A stretch of 64,000 nucleotides of DNA from Emcibacter sp. Its GTDB lineage: Bacteria; Pseudomonadota; Alphaproteobacteria; Sphingomonadales; Emcibacteraceae. Shown here one piece after another: positions 43,444 through 52,290 of this stretch. Under the pieces are notes generated by a model that was not told the origin of the DNA, did no database searches, and saw nothing but the letters and a program-made list of their open reading frames with translations. The stretch is taken from contig NZ_OY776217.1 of the NCBI RefSeq assembly GCF_963675455.1, positions 1,660,001 to 1,724,000 on the forward strand. The letters run 5' to 3'. Position numbers and translations under genes: made by a program. Positions within the stretch are counted from its first letter, which is position 1, and the number at the start of each line of letters is the position of its first letter.

Positions 43444-44211
43444 ATGTCCAATCAGAAAAATACCATTGAATGCCCGACCCATGGCACCACATCGGAAACC
43501 TGGGTTTGTCAGCACCTTGTGGGTGGTGCGAGGAAACTGGGCTTTAATGTTGGTTATGGTCTAGACGATCCTGATGAATATTATCCGGATGCCTGGTGCG
43601 ACGAGTGCGAAAAGATGTTGGAGGCTGAAGGCGAGTGGACTGAAAAGGCAGAAGCCTTTGCCGACATCAAAATAGTATGTGCAGGCTGCTATCTGGACAT
43701 TCGGGAGCGCAACTGGAAACAGGATGATGAGGCTTGGAACGCGTTTGAAACCGAGGCCTGTCAGTGGCTAGACAGCCGGCAGAAAAAATTCCGTAAAGAC
43801 TTCAAAATCGGTGACCATGACAGGTGGGGTCGGGATGAGGAGACGGGCCTTCTGGTATTCTCCAATAACGGCGAACCAAAGGTGGAGGCTGAATTCCATT
43901 TCGCCGGATCATTTTCCCTTCGCTCAGACACATGGATGTGGGCCTGGGCTAATCCGGGCTTTGAAGAGAAAGTCCGAATTGCATCCCGGAAACTTCGAGA
44001 ACTGGGTGATGAAAAGGGATTCCTGGCTCTCAGCGCTCATCTTGTTGAGGCAACTGAAAATGATGCGGGACATTTTGTCGCTATTATGGCGAAGGAATTG
44101 AATGCCCTGGGCACCTATCGGACATTCGAGAACGATCTTTATACCTATATGATCATTACCAAGGCGTGGTGGGTCAAAAAGCGGAAATTGTTCGGATTGA
44201 TGAGGGGGTAG
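43444..44211 (+). CDS. Putative zinc-ribbon/DUF6882-like protein
   Basis: A 255-residue protein of uncertain function. The N-terminal 85 residues carry four Cys/His pairs (C10/H13, C22/H24, C52/C55, C79/C82) typical of zinc-binding modules. The rest resembles DUF6882, with the stretch SLRSDTWMWAWANP, which is the most recognisable part. Start ATG at 43444. GC content is lower than in the flanking core genes. It precedes a second small gene by 3 bases and the pair is flanked by repeat copies A and B. Confidence 0.6.
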   Translation: MSNQKNTIECPTHGTTSETWVCQHLVGGARKLGFNVGYGLDDPDEYYPDAWCDECEKMLEAEGEWTEKAEAFADIKIVCAGCYLDIRERNWKQDDEAWNAFETEACQWLDSRQKKFRKDFKIGDHDRWGRDEETGLLVFSNNGEPKVEAEFHFAGSFSLRSDTWMWAWANPGFEEKVRIASRKLRELGDEKGFLALSAHLVEATENDAGHFVAIMAKELNALGTYRTFENDLYTYMIITKAWWVKKRKLFGLMRG

Positions 44212-44214
44212 ACC

Positions 44215-44556
44215 GTGGAGGTAGAAGGGATAGAAGTAAAATACTATATTCGTATCCGAACAATTCCCCACGTGCAAGCTGTCAAATTGCAACAAATCTA
44301 TTGTTCCGACGGTATCATCTATCGTGAAAGAAAGGATGGTGCAGGGGTAAATATGATTGTTCAGATCATTGAGGGGAAAGATTACTTTTTCTTGAGAGAG
44401 GTGATTGAAGGTCTCGACTTTGTAAAGGAAAATTATGACCTCTTCATCTCAATTGTCAGTGAGTGGGACACACGGATAATAGATGTTCCTGAGTATGTCG
44501 CAGAGGTCGCCAAACTCATTGATGCCCCTTATGTTTTTTCTTATACGATTGTGTAG
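44215..44556 (+). CDS. Hypothetical protein of repeat-flanked cassette
   Basis: A 113-residue soluble protein with mixed strands and helices (KYYIRIRTIP, MIVQIIEGKDYFFLREVIEG). No family recognised. GTG start at 44215 follows GAGGGGG (44202-44208), 3 bases after the upstream stop, so the two genes are co-transcribed. The base composition is A/T-rich relative to the chromosome here. Function unknown; its pairing with the zinc-ribbon gene suggests a joint role. Confidence 0.55.
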   Translation: MEVEGIEVKYYIRIRTIPHVQAVKLQQIYCSDGIIYRERKDGAGVNMIVQIIEGKDYFFLREVIEGLDFVKENYDLFISIVSEWDTRIIDVPEYVAEVAKLIDAPYVFSYTIV

Positions 44557-44590
44557 TAGTTTAGTGTTGTGAAAATCTAGTCCACCAAAT

Positions 44591-44680
44591 CGTCATTCCC
44601 GACGTGATCGGGAATCCATACCTGACGCTGGAAAGATTGTTCATGCGGACACATGGACCCCCGCTTTCGCGAGGGTGACG
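44591..44680. repeat. Palindromic repeat element (copy B)
   Basis: Direct-orientation relative of copy A's first 89 bases: same CGTCATTCCCG start, then a diverged middle, then about 36 identical bases ending AGGGTGACG. Copies A and B bracket the two-gene cassette at 43444-44556. Copy B lacks the right-hand inverted terminus. Confidence 0.75.
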
Positions 44681-44696
44681 GGGATGGTTGGTATAT

Positions 44697-44728
44697 CAAA
44701 TAAAAAACGGGCCCGTTAAGGCCCGTTC
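44697..44728 (-). terminator. Intrinsic terminator of hpd (minus strand)
   Basis: On the minus strand, AACGGGC pairs with GCCCGTT across a 8-base loop and runs into TTTTTATTTG. It lies 30 bases past the hpd stop. Confidence 0.85.
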
Positions 44729-44757
44729 AGTTTGTCAGAAATTAGTCTTATAAAACC

Positions 44758-45810
44758 CTAAATAACGCCCCGCCTCATCTGGTCGAGCTCGATGGATTCA
44801 AACAGGGCCTTGAAGTTGCCCTCGCCGAAGCCCTGGTTGCCCTTGCGCTGGATGATCTCGAAAAAGATCGGGCCGATCACATTATTGGTGAAGATCTGCA
44901 ACAGGATGCCCTGGTCCCGGGTGCCGTCGATCAGGATGTTGCGCTTGCGCAGCTCCTCCACATCTTCCTGATGGCCCTCGACCCGGTCGTCGATCAGGTC
45001 AAAATAGGTATCGATGGTGTCCTGCAGGCTGACGTCATGGGCCCGCAGGATATCGACGGTGTTATAGATATTTTCCGTATGCATGGCCACATGCTGGATG
45101 CCTTCGCCGCGATATTCCATCAGATACTCGACGATCTGGGACTTGTTGTCCTTGGATTCATTAAGCGGAATATGGATCTTGCCGCAGGGGCTGGTCATGG
45201 CCTTGCTGGTCAGGCCGGTCTTCTGGCCCTCGATATCGAAATATTTCAGCTCCCGGAAGCCGAACAGACGCTCGTAAAATTCCGCCCAGTAAGCCATGCG
45301 GCCCTGATAGACATTATGGGTCAGGTGGTCGATGAACTGGAAGCCGGCGTCCTCAACGTCTTTTTCATCCTCGAGCTCCACCGGCACGAAATCCACGTCA
45401 TAGATGGTGTTGTCGCCGTAGCGGTCGACGAGGTAAAGGCGGCTGCCGCCGATGCCCTCAATGGCCGGGATATAAAGCTCCATCGGCGCCACATCGACCG
45501 GCACCGGGTTGGCGCCGAGGCTGAGGGCGCGCTCGTAAGCAGCTTTGGCGTCCCTGACCCGGAAGGCCATGGCGCAGATGCTGGGGCCGTGGGCGAAGGC
45601 ATAACGCTGGGCGAAGCTGTCGGGCTCCGCATTGATCAGGAAATTGACATCGCCCTGGCGGTGCAGGGTGACATTCTTGTGCCGGTGCCGGGCCACGGTT
45701 TTGAAGCCCATCTGCCGGAACAGGGCACGCAGCTTTTCCGGCTCGGGGGAGGCATATTCGATAAACTCGAAGCCGTCCAGTCCCATGGGGTTTTCAAACA
45801 ATTCAGCCAT
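44758..45810 (-). CDS. hpd: 4-hydroxyphenylpyruvate dioxygenase
   Basis: A 350-residue Fe(II) dioxygenase converting 4-hydroxyphenylpyruvate to homogentisate in tyrosine breakdown. It has two vicinal-oxygen-chelate repeats; the catalytic C-terminal half includes FIDHLTHNV, GEGIQHVAMHTENI and GPIFFEIIQRKGNQGFGEGNFKALFES, which carry the two His and one Glu ligands and the C-terminal gate helix. ATG at 45810 follows AGGAG. A longer in-frame upstream start exists but lacks a good ribosome site. It is divergent from an Lrp/AsnC gene that probably regulates it. Confidence 0.96.
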   Translation of the reverse strand: MAELFENPMGLDGFEFIEYASPEPEKLRALFRQMGFKTVARHRHKNVTLHRQGDVNFLINAEPDSFAQRYAFAHGPSICAMAFRVRDAKAAYERALSLGANPVPVDVAPMELYIPAIEGIGGSRLYLVDRYGDNTIYDVDFVPVELEDEKDVEDAGFQFIDHLTHNVYQGRMAYWAEFYERLFGFRELKYFDIEGQKTGLTSKAMTSPCGKIHIPLNESKDNKSQIVEYLMEYRGEGIQHVAMHTENIYNTVDILRAHDVSLQDTIDTYFDLIDDRVEGHQEDVEELRKRNILIDGTRDQGILLQIFTNNVIGPIFFEIIQRKGNQGFGEGNFKALFESIELDQMRRGVI

Positions 45811-45915
45811 AGCGGTCTCCTGAAGTCTTGTTCCTGATATTTTGGATATGGGAGAATGATACACCGGATATGGTGAAATATTGTTTTTCATATTGAGTAA
45901 AATGAGCTAAAAAAG

Positions 45916-45927
45916 GAATTATAATTC
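45916..45927. promoter_or_regulatory. Perfect palindrome in the hpd/Lrp divergent gap (candidate Lrp site)
   Basis: GAATTATAATTC is fully self-complementary, 20 bases before the Lrp start in a 137-base divergent promoter region. Lrp/AsnC regulators bind AT-rich dyads at their own promoters. A second regulator in this window has a comparable dyad at the same distance. Confidence 0.5.
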
Positions 45928-45947
45928 ACAAATATTGGATAAATGGA

Positions 45948-46415
45948 ATGAGCATTACGCTTGATGAGGCAGACCGGAAAATCCTCACCCTGATCCAGCA
46001 GGACGCGACCCTGACCCATCAGGAGATCGCCGACCGGGCCGGCCTGTCGCCGACCTCTGTCTGGCGGCGGATCAAGAGCCTGGAGGAAGCGGGCGTGATC
46101 CGGGGACGGGTGGCGCTGCTGGACGCCAAACAGGTGGGTATGCAGGTCAGTGCCCTGGTCAGTGTGCGCCTGACCCACCAGGGGGCGAATACCGGGCGAG
46201 AGTTTGAAAAATTCATCTCCGACCGGCCGGAGGTGCTGGAATGTTTCGCCGTGGTCGGCAACTATGATTATGCCATGGTGATCCGGGTCCGGGATGTGGA
46301 ACGGTTCGAGAAGTTTCTTTCCGGCACGCTGCTGAGCCATCCGGCCGTGGCTTCCTCAACCTCCAGCTTCGCCATGCGGCAGGTGAAATACTCCACGGCG
46401 CTCAGCCTGGACTGA
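45948..46415 (+). CDS. Lrp/AsnC-family transcriptional regulator (next to hpd)
   Basis: A 155-residue regulator with an N-terminal winged helix (ITLDEADRKILTLIQQD, then LTHQEIADRAGLSPTSVWRRIKSLEEAGVIRG) and a C-terminal RAM ligand-binding domain (FAVVGNYDYAMVIRVRDVE). Members often sense amino acids. It is divergent from hpd, so tyrosine catabolism is the likely target. The ribosome site is weak. It ends 4 bases before the PAP2 stop on the other strand. Confidence 0.92.
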   Translation: MSITLDEADRKILTLIQQDATLTHQEIADRAGLSPTSVWRRIKSLEEAGVIRGRVALLDAKQVGMQVSALVSVRLTHQGANTGREFEKFISDRPEVLECFAVVGNYDYAMVIRVRDVERFEKFLSGTLLSHPAVASSTSSFAMRQVKYSTALSLD

Positions 46416-46419
46416 GGCT

Positions 46420-46965
46420 TTACCAGGTGGCGCTGACATGGAGGCCGATATAATTCGCGCTGGCCTCTGGTGTGATGTTTAACCCCTTGTAGGGTTCGGT
46501 GAAAATATAGCTGGCGAGGATGCCGATAGCGGCCCCGGCGATCACATCCTCCACATGATGTTTGTCCGCATCGACCCGACTCCAGGCGACAAAGCCGGCG
46601 CCCAGGTAGGCGGGTATGCCGTATTCCCAGCCATAACGTTTCTGGATGAAGGCGGCACCGGAAAAGGCGATGGTGGCGTGGCCCGAGGGGAAGGAATCAC
46701 AGCACTCCCCGTTGGGGCGCCGTTTGTCGATCACCTGTTTCAGCGCCAGGGTTACCGCAGTTGAGGAGGCCAGGGATTCAATAAGCTGAATGGTCCCGTC
46801 ACTGGTGTCTTTCTCGTGCAGCAGGGTGGCGGCAAGGGCGGCAAGGGGAATGGCGACCGCACCGGCGTCACCGGCTTTTTCCACATCGGTTTTGGCCTGG
46901 GCCGGAGAAAGCAGAAGGAGGGAGGCCGCAAGTCCTCCCAGTAGTGTCCGACCGATTTTTTTCAT
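46420..46965 (-). CDS. PAP2-family phosphatase, exported
   Basis: A 181-residue protein with a signal peptide (GLAASLLLLSPAQA-K) and all three PAP2 acid-phosphatase motifs: K-x6-RP in KQVIDKRRP, PSGH in FPSGHATIAFSG, and SR-x5-H-x3-D in SRVDADKHHVEDV. It would hydrolyse a lipid phosphate or similar on the periplasmic side. I use ATG at 46965; a TTG start further upstream is possible. It lies 29 bases after the hisC-like stop on the same strand and may be the tail of that operon. Confidence 0.88.
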   Translation of the reverse strand: MKKIGRTLLGGLAASLLLLSPAQAKTDVEKAGDAGAVAIPLAALAATLLHEKDTSDGTIQLIESLASSTAVTLALKQVIDKRRPNGECCDSFPSGHATIAFSGAAFIQKRYGWEYGIPAYLGAGFVAWSRVDADKHHVEDVIAGAAIGILASYIFTEPYKGLNITPEASANYIGLHVSATW

Positions 46966-46994
46966 GATGATGGCGCTCTTTGTTATCAGGGCGC

Positions 46995-48083
46995 TCAAGG
47001 TAACATGAATTCTTTCAGGGCTACAAGAGCGGCTTCACTTTCTTCGTCCCGGCCGATGGAAATGCGTAAAGAGTTGGTCAGGCCGTAATTGCCGACCGGG
47101 CGGACAATGATGCCTTGCGACCGGAGGAAGCTGTCGGCCGCCTGCGCCTGTTCCGCGGAGGCGAAGTGGACGAGCACGAAATTTCCGAGGCTCGGGGTGA
47201 CCTTCAGGCCCATGCTCTGAAGCCGTTCGGTCATCAGCGGCAGCCAGCGGTTGTTATGGGTCCGGGCCCGGACCACATGGTCCTGGTCCATGACTGCAGC
47301 GGTGGCGGCAATCTGGCTTAAGTTATTGACATTAAAAGTGCCGCGGATCCGGTTCAGAACCCCCATCACGGCAGGCGGCAGGTAAGCCCAGCCGACGCGC
47401 AGGGACGCGAGACCATAGATCTTTGAGAAAGTGCGGCTGACCACCACATTGTCGAGGCCGTTATTCACCAGCTCCATGCCGGCGTTATAGTCGTCCGTTT
47501 CCGGATATTCAGCATAGGCGGCGTCCAGCACCAAGAGGATATCGTCCCTGAGTTCCTCACGCAGGCGCCTGATCTCGCTGAAGGGCACATAGGTGCCGGT
47601 CGGATTGTTGGGGTTGGCCAGCACCACCATTTTGGTCCGCGCGGTCTGGGCGGCGATCATGCCGTCGATGTCGGCCACATAATCCTGTTCTTCCACCAGT
47701 ACCGGTGTGCCGCCGGCCGCCATGGTCATCAGCGGCGGCACCAGGAAGCCGTATTTGGACAGGATCACCTCGTCATCGTCACCCACATAGGCCCGGACCA
47801 GCAGGGTCAGCATTTCCTCGGACCCGTTGGTGCACAGGATCTGTGCGGGGTTAATGCCGTGCACTTCGCCGATGGCCTGCCTCAGTTCTGTACAGGCCGG
47901 GTCCGGATAAAGAGCAAGGTCTTTCTTCAGGGCCTGCTCAAGGGCGTCATAAACTTTCGGGCTTGCCCCCAGCGGGCTTTCATTGGAGGCCAGTTTGATG
48001 ATCCGGTCCACACCGGCGATTTTGGACTCGCCGGGTTTGTAGGGGGTAATGTCGAGAACGCCTTTGCGCGGGGTGATTGTCAT
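46995..48083 (-). CDS. hisC: HisC-like aminotransferase (histidinol-phosphate/aromatic type)
   Basis: A 362-residue class I/II PLP enzyme. The PLP lysine K221 is in SRTFSKIYGLASLRVGW, with NPNNPTGTY and LDAAYAEYPE also present. By sequence it fits HisC, but no other his gene is near. It begins 24 bases after the end of the fused indolepyruvate oxidoreductase gene on the same strand, so in this setting it probably transaminates aromatic amino acids to the arylpyruvates that the oxidoreductase uses. HisC homologues with aromatic activity are known in bacteria. Confidence 0.88.
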   Translation of the reverse strand: MTITPRKGVLDITPYKPGESKIAGVDRIIKLASNESPLGASPKVYDALEQALKKDLALYPDPACTELRQAIGEVHGINPAQILCTNGSEEMLTLLVRAYVGDDDEVILSKYGFLVPPLMTMAAGGTPVLVEEQDYVADIDGMIAAQTARTKMVVLANPNNPTGTYVPFSEIRRLREELRDDILLVLDAAYAEYPETDDYNAGMELVNNGLDNVVVSRTFSKIYGLASLRVGWAYLPPAVMGVLNRIRGTFNVNNLSQIAATAAVMDQDHVVRARTHNNRWLPLMTERLQSMGLKVTPSLGNFVLVHFASAEQAQAADSFLRSQGIIVRPVGNYGLTNSLRISIGRDEESEAALVALKEFMLP

Positions 48084-48107
48084 CTGTGATCCTGTATTCT
48101 TAATTCT

Positions 48108-51100
48108 TTATTCGGCGGCCATATGTGAAATCACGTTATGGCGATAGTCGTCAAGCTGTTTCTGCAGCCGGGCTTCGACTTCCCGGACGGCTTTTTCCTT
48201 CACATGGCCGAAACCGCGAATGTCTTCCGGATAAGAGGCGAGCGCGATTGCCCGGTCCAGATTGTTTTTATCCAGATGACCCAGAATTTCCTCCAGATGG
48301 CGTTCATAGTCCGCCAGCAGGCGTCGCTCCATCTTCCGCTCGTTGGTTTTGCCGAAAATGTCAAAGGTGGTGCCGCGCAGGCCTTTCATCTTCGCGACCA
48401 GTTTCAGCGCGGGCATCATCCAGGGGCCGAAAGACATTTTCTTCAGATGACCCTGATTGTCTTTCTTCGCCAGCAGCGGCGGCGCCATATGGAATTTCAG
48501 CTTGAAATCACCGTCGAACTGCTGGCCGAGTTTTTCCCGGAAGCGTCCGTCGGTATAGAGGCGGGCCACTTCAAATTCATCCTTGACGGCCAGCAGCTTG
48601 TAATAGTTACGCATGACAGCCTCCGTCAGGGCTGTGCTGCCGGCCTGTATGGCCTGTTCGGCTGTCCTTGTCCGCTCGACCAGGGCCAGATATCTGTCGG
48701 CCAGGGTCTTGTTCTGGTAGGCGGTCAGTTCTTTCGCGCGGTAAGCGATCTTTTCTTCCAGGGTTTCGGGAAGGTAACGTCCGGCCACCGATCCGGGTAG
48801 GGAGACCCGGACATCGTGAGGTGTTTCGGCGGCCAGACGACCCCAGACAAAACTCTGTTTATTACTTTCAACGGCGACACCATTGAGCTCGATCGCCCGG
48901 TAGAGGGCGTCGAGACTTATCGGCAGGCGACTCTTCTGCCAGGCATAGCCCAGCAGGAACATGTTGGTGGCGATGCTGTCGCCCATCAGGGCGGTGGCCA
49001 GCTCTGTGGCTTCGATCATATCGAGGCCGTCTGTTCCCACCATTGTTTCCAGATTGCGCCGGATCAGTCCGTCATGGATGTCCGCGTCCCGGTTGAGGGT
49101 GAACTGGGCGGTCTGGGTCTTGTGGGCATTGAGGATCACATGGCTGCGGCCTGCTTCAAGGGTGCGCAGGCTTTCCGGGCTGCCGGCCACGACCATGTCG
49201 CAGCCCAGCAGCAGATCGGTATGGCCGGTAGAGATACGTACCGTTTCCATATTTTCTGCCTTGTCGGCAAGGCGGACGTAGCTATAGACCGAACCGCCCT
49301 TCTGGGCGAAACCGGTAAAGTCGAGAACACTGGCGGCCTTGCCTTCAAGGTGGGCGGCCATGGTGATGATCTGGCCGATGGTGACCACACCGGTGCCGCC
49401 GATGCCGGTGATCAGGATATCATAACTGTCCCGGATCTCGGGCAGGGAGGGGGCGGACAGTGCCCCGGCCAGGGCCATCGGGTCCTGCCGGTTGCCTTTT
49501 CTCACTTCACCGCCTTCGACGGTGACGAAGGAAGGGCAGAAACCCTCGATGCAGCTGTAATCCTTGTTGCAGCTGGACTGGTCGATGGCGCGCTTGCGGC
49601 CAAGCTCGGTTTCCACCGGGACAATGGAGACGCAGTTGGATTGCACTGAACAGTCGCCGCAGCTTTCACAGACCAGTTCATTGATAAAGGCCCGTTTCGG
49701 CGGATCTGGAAATTCCTTTTTCTTGCGGCGCCGACGTTTCTCGGCCGCACAGGTCTGGTCGTAAATGATAGCCGTGACGCCTTTGATTTCGCGCAGTTCC
49801 TTCTGCACGCTATCCAGTTCATCCCGATGCAGAATTTTTACGTCCGGCGCGAATTTCGCCCAGCTTTTGTATTTTTCCGGTTCGTCGCTCAGGACCCGGA
49901 TGACCTTGATGCCTTCGTCATGAAGCTGGCGGCTGATCTGGTCCACGGTCAGGGTGCCTTCCAGCGGCTGCCCGCCGGTCATGGCGATGGCGTCATTATA
50001 GAGGATCTTGTAGGTGATGTTGACCCCGGCCGCGACTGCCTGACGGATGGCCAGAAGGCCGGAATGATAATAGGTGCCGTCGCCGAGGTTCTGGAAGATA
50101 TGCCCTTCATGGGTGAAGGGCGCCTGGCCCAGCCAGTTCACACCTTCGCCGCCCATCTGGGTCAGGCATTCGGTATCCCGCTCCATCTTGGTGGCCATGA
50201 AATGACAGCCGATACCGGCCAGCGCCCGGCTTCCCTCGGGCACTTTGGTGGAGCGGTTATGGGGGCAGCCGGAACAGAAATAGGGGGTGCGCATGTCTTT
50301 CTGGCCAAAGGTGCCGATCAGGGATTTTTTCTTTTTATAGCGCTCCAGTTTCTGCCTGATGTCATCTTCCAGGCCAAGGGCGGCGAGAGACGGCAGCAGG
50401 GCCTCAAGAACCTCTTCCGGGCAGAATTCACCGGTGGATTTCAGCAGCGGGGCCCCGGTTTCATCCTGCTTGCCGATAACCAGCGGGCGCTCGCCCGATG
50501 GCATGTTGAACAGGATGTCGCGGATCTGCAATTCGACAAAACTGCGTTTCTCCTCGATGACCAGTATCTTGTCACAGCGGCGGGCAAAGTCCCTGATCCG
50601 GTCCGTATGTAACGGCCAGGTCATGCCGATCTTGAGCAGGGCGATGCCGTTCTCTTCGGCCTTTTTTTGGTCGATCCCGGCCATGCGCAGGGCTTCCATA
50701 AGATCGAGGCTGGCCTTGCCGCAGGTGACGATTCCGAGCCGCGGTTTAGAACAATCCCAGATCATTTGATCCAGGCTGTTGTGACGGGCAAAATTATCGA
50801 CCGCCTTCAGTTTGTGGTCCATCAGGCGATGTTCAATCTGGATGAAGGGATCGGGCCAGCGGTAATGAAGTTTAGCCGGATCATAACCTTCATGTTCGGG
50901 GATCGTGAAATGACGATTGACCTGGTCCAGGTTGACGGTGCCGGCGCTTTCGACAATTTCGCTGGTGGCGATAAAACCGGACCAGCAGCCGCTGAACCGG
51001 CTGAGGGCAAAACCGTAAAGGCCGAAATCGAAATAATCCTGCAGGCCAGCCGGGGCGAGAACCGGCATCATCCAGCTCTGCATCACCTGTTCGCTCTGAT

Positions 51101-51587
51101 GGTTCATGCTGCTGGAGACCGCGTTATGGTCATCGCCGGCTATCACAAGGACGCCGCCGCGGGGGGAGGCGCCGAAGGCGTTACCGTGCTTGAGCGCATC
51201 ACCGGCCCGGTCCACACCCGGGCCCTTGCCGTACCAGATGCCGAAGACGCCGTCATAGTCAGCCTTCGGATTGCGTTCCACCTGCTGGGAACCCAGCACA
51301 GCAGTGGCGGCTAGTTCCTCGTTGATGCCGGGCTGGAATTTTACCTGGGCGTCGTCCAGGTATTTCCGGGCTTTCCACAGGGCCATGTCATAACCGCCGA
51401 GAGGCGAGCCGCGATAGCCCGAGATGAAGCCTGCCGTCTTCAGACCGTTCTTGCGGTCCAGGGCCGCCTGCATCAGTGGCAGTCGCACCAGCGCCTGGGT
51501 GCCGGTCAGGAAAATCTGCCCGTCATTCTTTTTATAACAATCGTCAAGTTGGTAGCTCGCGTCGAAGCTGCCCGGTTGTATGGTCAT
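48108..51587 (-). CDS. Indolepyruvate:ferredoxin oxidoreductase family protein (fused subunits)
   Basis: A 1159-residue fused 2-oxoacid oxidoreductase that decarboxylates arylpyruvates to aryl-acyl-CoA. It has an N-terminal pyrimidine-type domain, the TPP-binding region with GDGTYYHSG and NDAIAMTGGQ, one iron-sulfur cysteine set (CESCGDCSVQSNC and later C residues), then the gamma-type domain starting GIGGTGVVTIGQI. The C-terminal 250 residues are the DUF6537-type tail. Fused forms of this length are common in alphaproteobacteria. It heads an operon with the HisC-like gene and is divergent from an Lrp/AsnC gene. Confidence 0.93.
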   Translation of the reverse strand: MTIQPGSFDASYQLDDCYKKNDGQIFLTGTQALVRLPLMQAALDRKNGLKTAGFISGYRGSPLGGYDMALWKARKYLDDAQVKFQPGINEELAATAVLGSQQVERNPKADYDGVFGIWYGKGPGVDRAGDALKHGNAFGASPRGGVLVIAGDDHNAVSSSMNHQSEQVMQSWMMPVLAPAGLQDYFDFGLYGFALSRFSGCWSGFIATSEIVESAGTVNLDQVNRHFTIPEHEGYDPAKLHYRWPDPFIQIEHRLMDHKLKAVDNFARHNSLDQMIWDCSKPRLGIVTCGKASLDLMEALRMAGIDQKKAEENGIALLKIGMTWPLHTDRIRDFARRCDKILVIEEKRSFVELQIRDILFNMPSGERPLVIGKQDETGAPLLKSTGEFCPEEVLEALLPSLAALGLEDDIRQKLERYKKKKSLIGTFGQKDMRTPYFCSGCPHNRSTKVPEGSRALAGIGCHFMATKMERDTECLTQMGGEGVNWLGQAPFTHEGHIFQNLGDGTYYHSGLLAIRQAVAAGVNITYKILYNDAIAMTGGQPLEGTLTVDQISRQLHDEGIKVIRVLSDEPEKYKSWAKFAPDVKILHRDELDSVQKELREIKGVTAIIYDQTCAAEKRRRRKKKEFPDPPKRAFINELVCESCGDCSVQSNCVSIVPVETELGRKRAIDQSSCNKDYSCIEGFCPSFVTVEGGEVRKGNRQDPMALAGALSAPSLPEIRDSYDILITGIGGTGVVTIGQIITMAAHLEGKAASVLDFTGFAQKGGSVYSYVRLADKAENMETVRISTGHTDLLLGCDMVVAGSPESLRTLEAGRSHVILNAHKTQTAQFTLNRDADIHDGLIRRNLETMVGTDGLDMIEATELATALMGDSIATNMFLLGYAWQKSRLPISLDALYRAIELNGVAVESNKQSFVWGRLAAETPHDVRVSLPGSVAGRYLPETLEEKIAYRAKELTAYQNKTLADRYLALVERTRTAEQAIQAGSTALTEAVMRNYYKLLAVKDEFEVARLYTDGRFREKLGQQFDGDFKLKFHMAPPLLAKKDNQGHLKKMSFGPWMMPALKLVAKMKGLRGTTFDIFGKTNERKMERRLLADYERHLEEILGHLDKNNLDRAIALASYPEDIRGFGHVKEKAVREVEARLQKQLDDYRHNVISHMAAE

Positions 51588-51669
51588 TATTATCTGCCCC
51601 TGAATCTTTATTCTGAAGAAATGATACCTCCGTCAGGCAGGGAATGTCCTTGCGATCTTTGCTCGATAT

Positions 51670-51705
51670 ATGTATTAAAAGGATAATACATTCTAATAAT
51701 ATTAG
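51670..51705. promoter_or_regulatory. Two inverted repeats in the oxidoreductase/Lrp divergent gap (candidate Lrp sites)
   Basis: ATGTATT-N8-AATACAT (51670-51691) and CTAATA-A-TATTAG (51693-51705) stand side by side in A/T-rich sequence, the second ending 19 bases before the Lrp start. Adjacent dyads suit an octameric Lrp-type protein that wraps DNA. Confidence 0.5.
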
Positions 51706-51724
51706 TAAAATGGAAGAATATTCT

Positions 51725-52207
51725 ATGAAACTGGATAATATTGATTTTAACATCCTTCGGGAACTTCAGGCCGACGGCCGGCTCAGCAATAATGATCTGG
51801 CTCAGAAAGTGGGCCTGTCGCCGTCGCCCTGCTGGCGCCGGGTGCGGCGTCTGGAGGAAGAGGGAATCATCTCCCAGTATGTGGCCCTGCTGGATCCGGA
51901 TAAAATTGGTCTGCCGATTATCGCCTATTGTCAGGTGATGCTGGAAAAACACCAGCTTGACCAGTCGGACCAGTTTGACCAGATGATCGGGGAGAGGGCC
52001 GAGGTGCTGGAATATTATTCCATGAGCGGGGATTATGACTTCCTGCTCAAGGTGATCAGCCGCTCGATCAAGGAATATGAGGAATTCCAGACCCAGTTCC
52101 TGATGCGCCTGCCGGTGGTGCGCTCTGTCAGTACCTCTTTTGTCCTGAAACAGAAAAAACATACCACCCGATTGCCGCTCAGGTTTGTGGATCTGACAGA
52201 GAACTGA
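51725..52207 (+). CDS. Lrp/AsnC-family transcriptional regulator (next to the oxidoreductase operon)
   Basis: A 160-residue regulator, with winged helix FNILRELQADGRLSNNDLAQ then VGLSPSPCWRRVRRLEEEGII and a RAM domain (YYSMSGDYDFLLKVIS). ATG at 51725 follows GGAAGA; an ATG 15 bases upstream is in frame. It lies divergent from the indolepyruvate oxidoreductase gene. It is related to, but clearly distinct from, the Lrp next to hpd. Together the two suggest separate amino-acid sensors for two aromatic degradation steps. Confidence 0.92.
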   Translation: MKLDNIDFNILRELQADGRLSNNDLAQKVGLSPSPCWRRVRRLEEEGIISQYVALLDPDKIGLPIIAYCQVMLEKHQLDQSDQFDQMIGERAEVLEYYSMSGDYDFLLKVISRSIKEYEEFQTQFLMRLPVVRSVSTSFVLKQKKHTTRLPLRFVDLTEN

Positions 52208-52290
52208 AATGGCCGTTTGACCGGAACCGTAGTTTGGGCATAAACTGTCTGGTGAGTGCAGTTGAATTTCTTCTGGATAACGGGGGCATA

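Noticed and set aside
43261..44680. Repeat copies considered as a CRISPR array
   Set aside because: There are only two or three diverged palindromic copies, over 1 kb apart, with genes in between and no cas genes.
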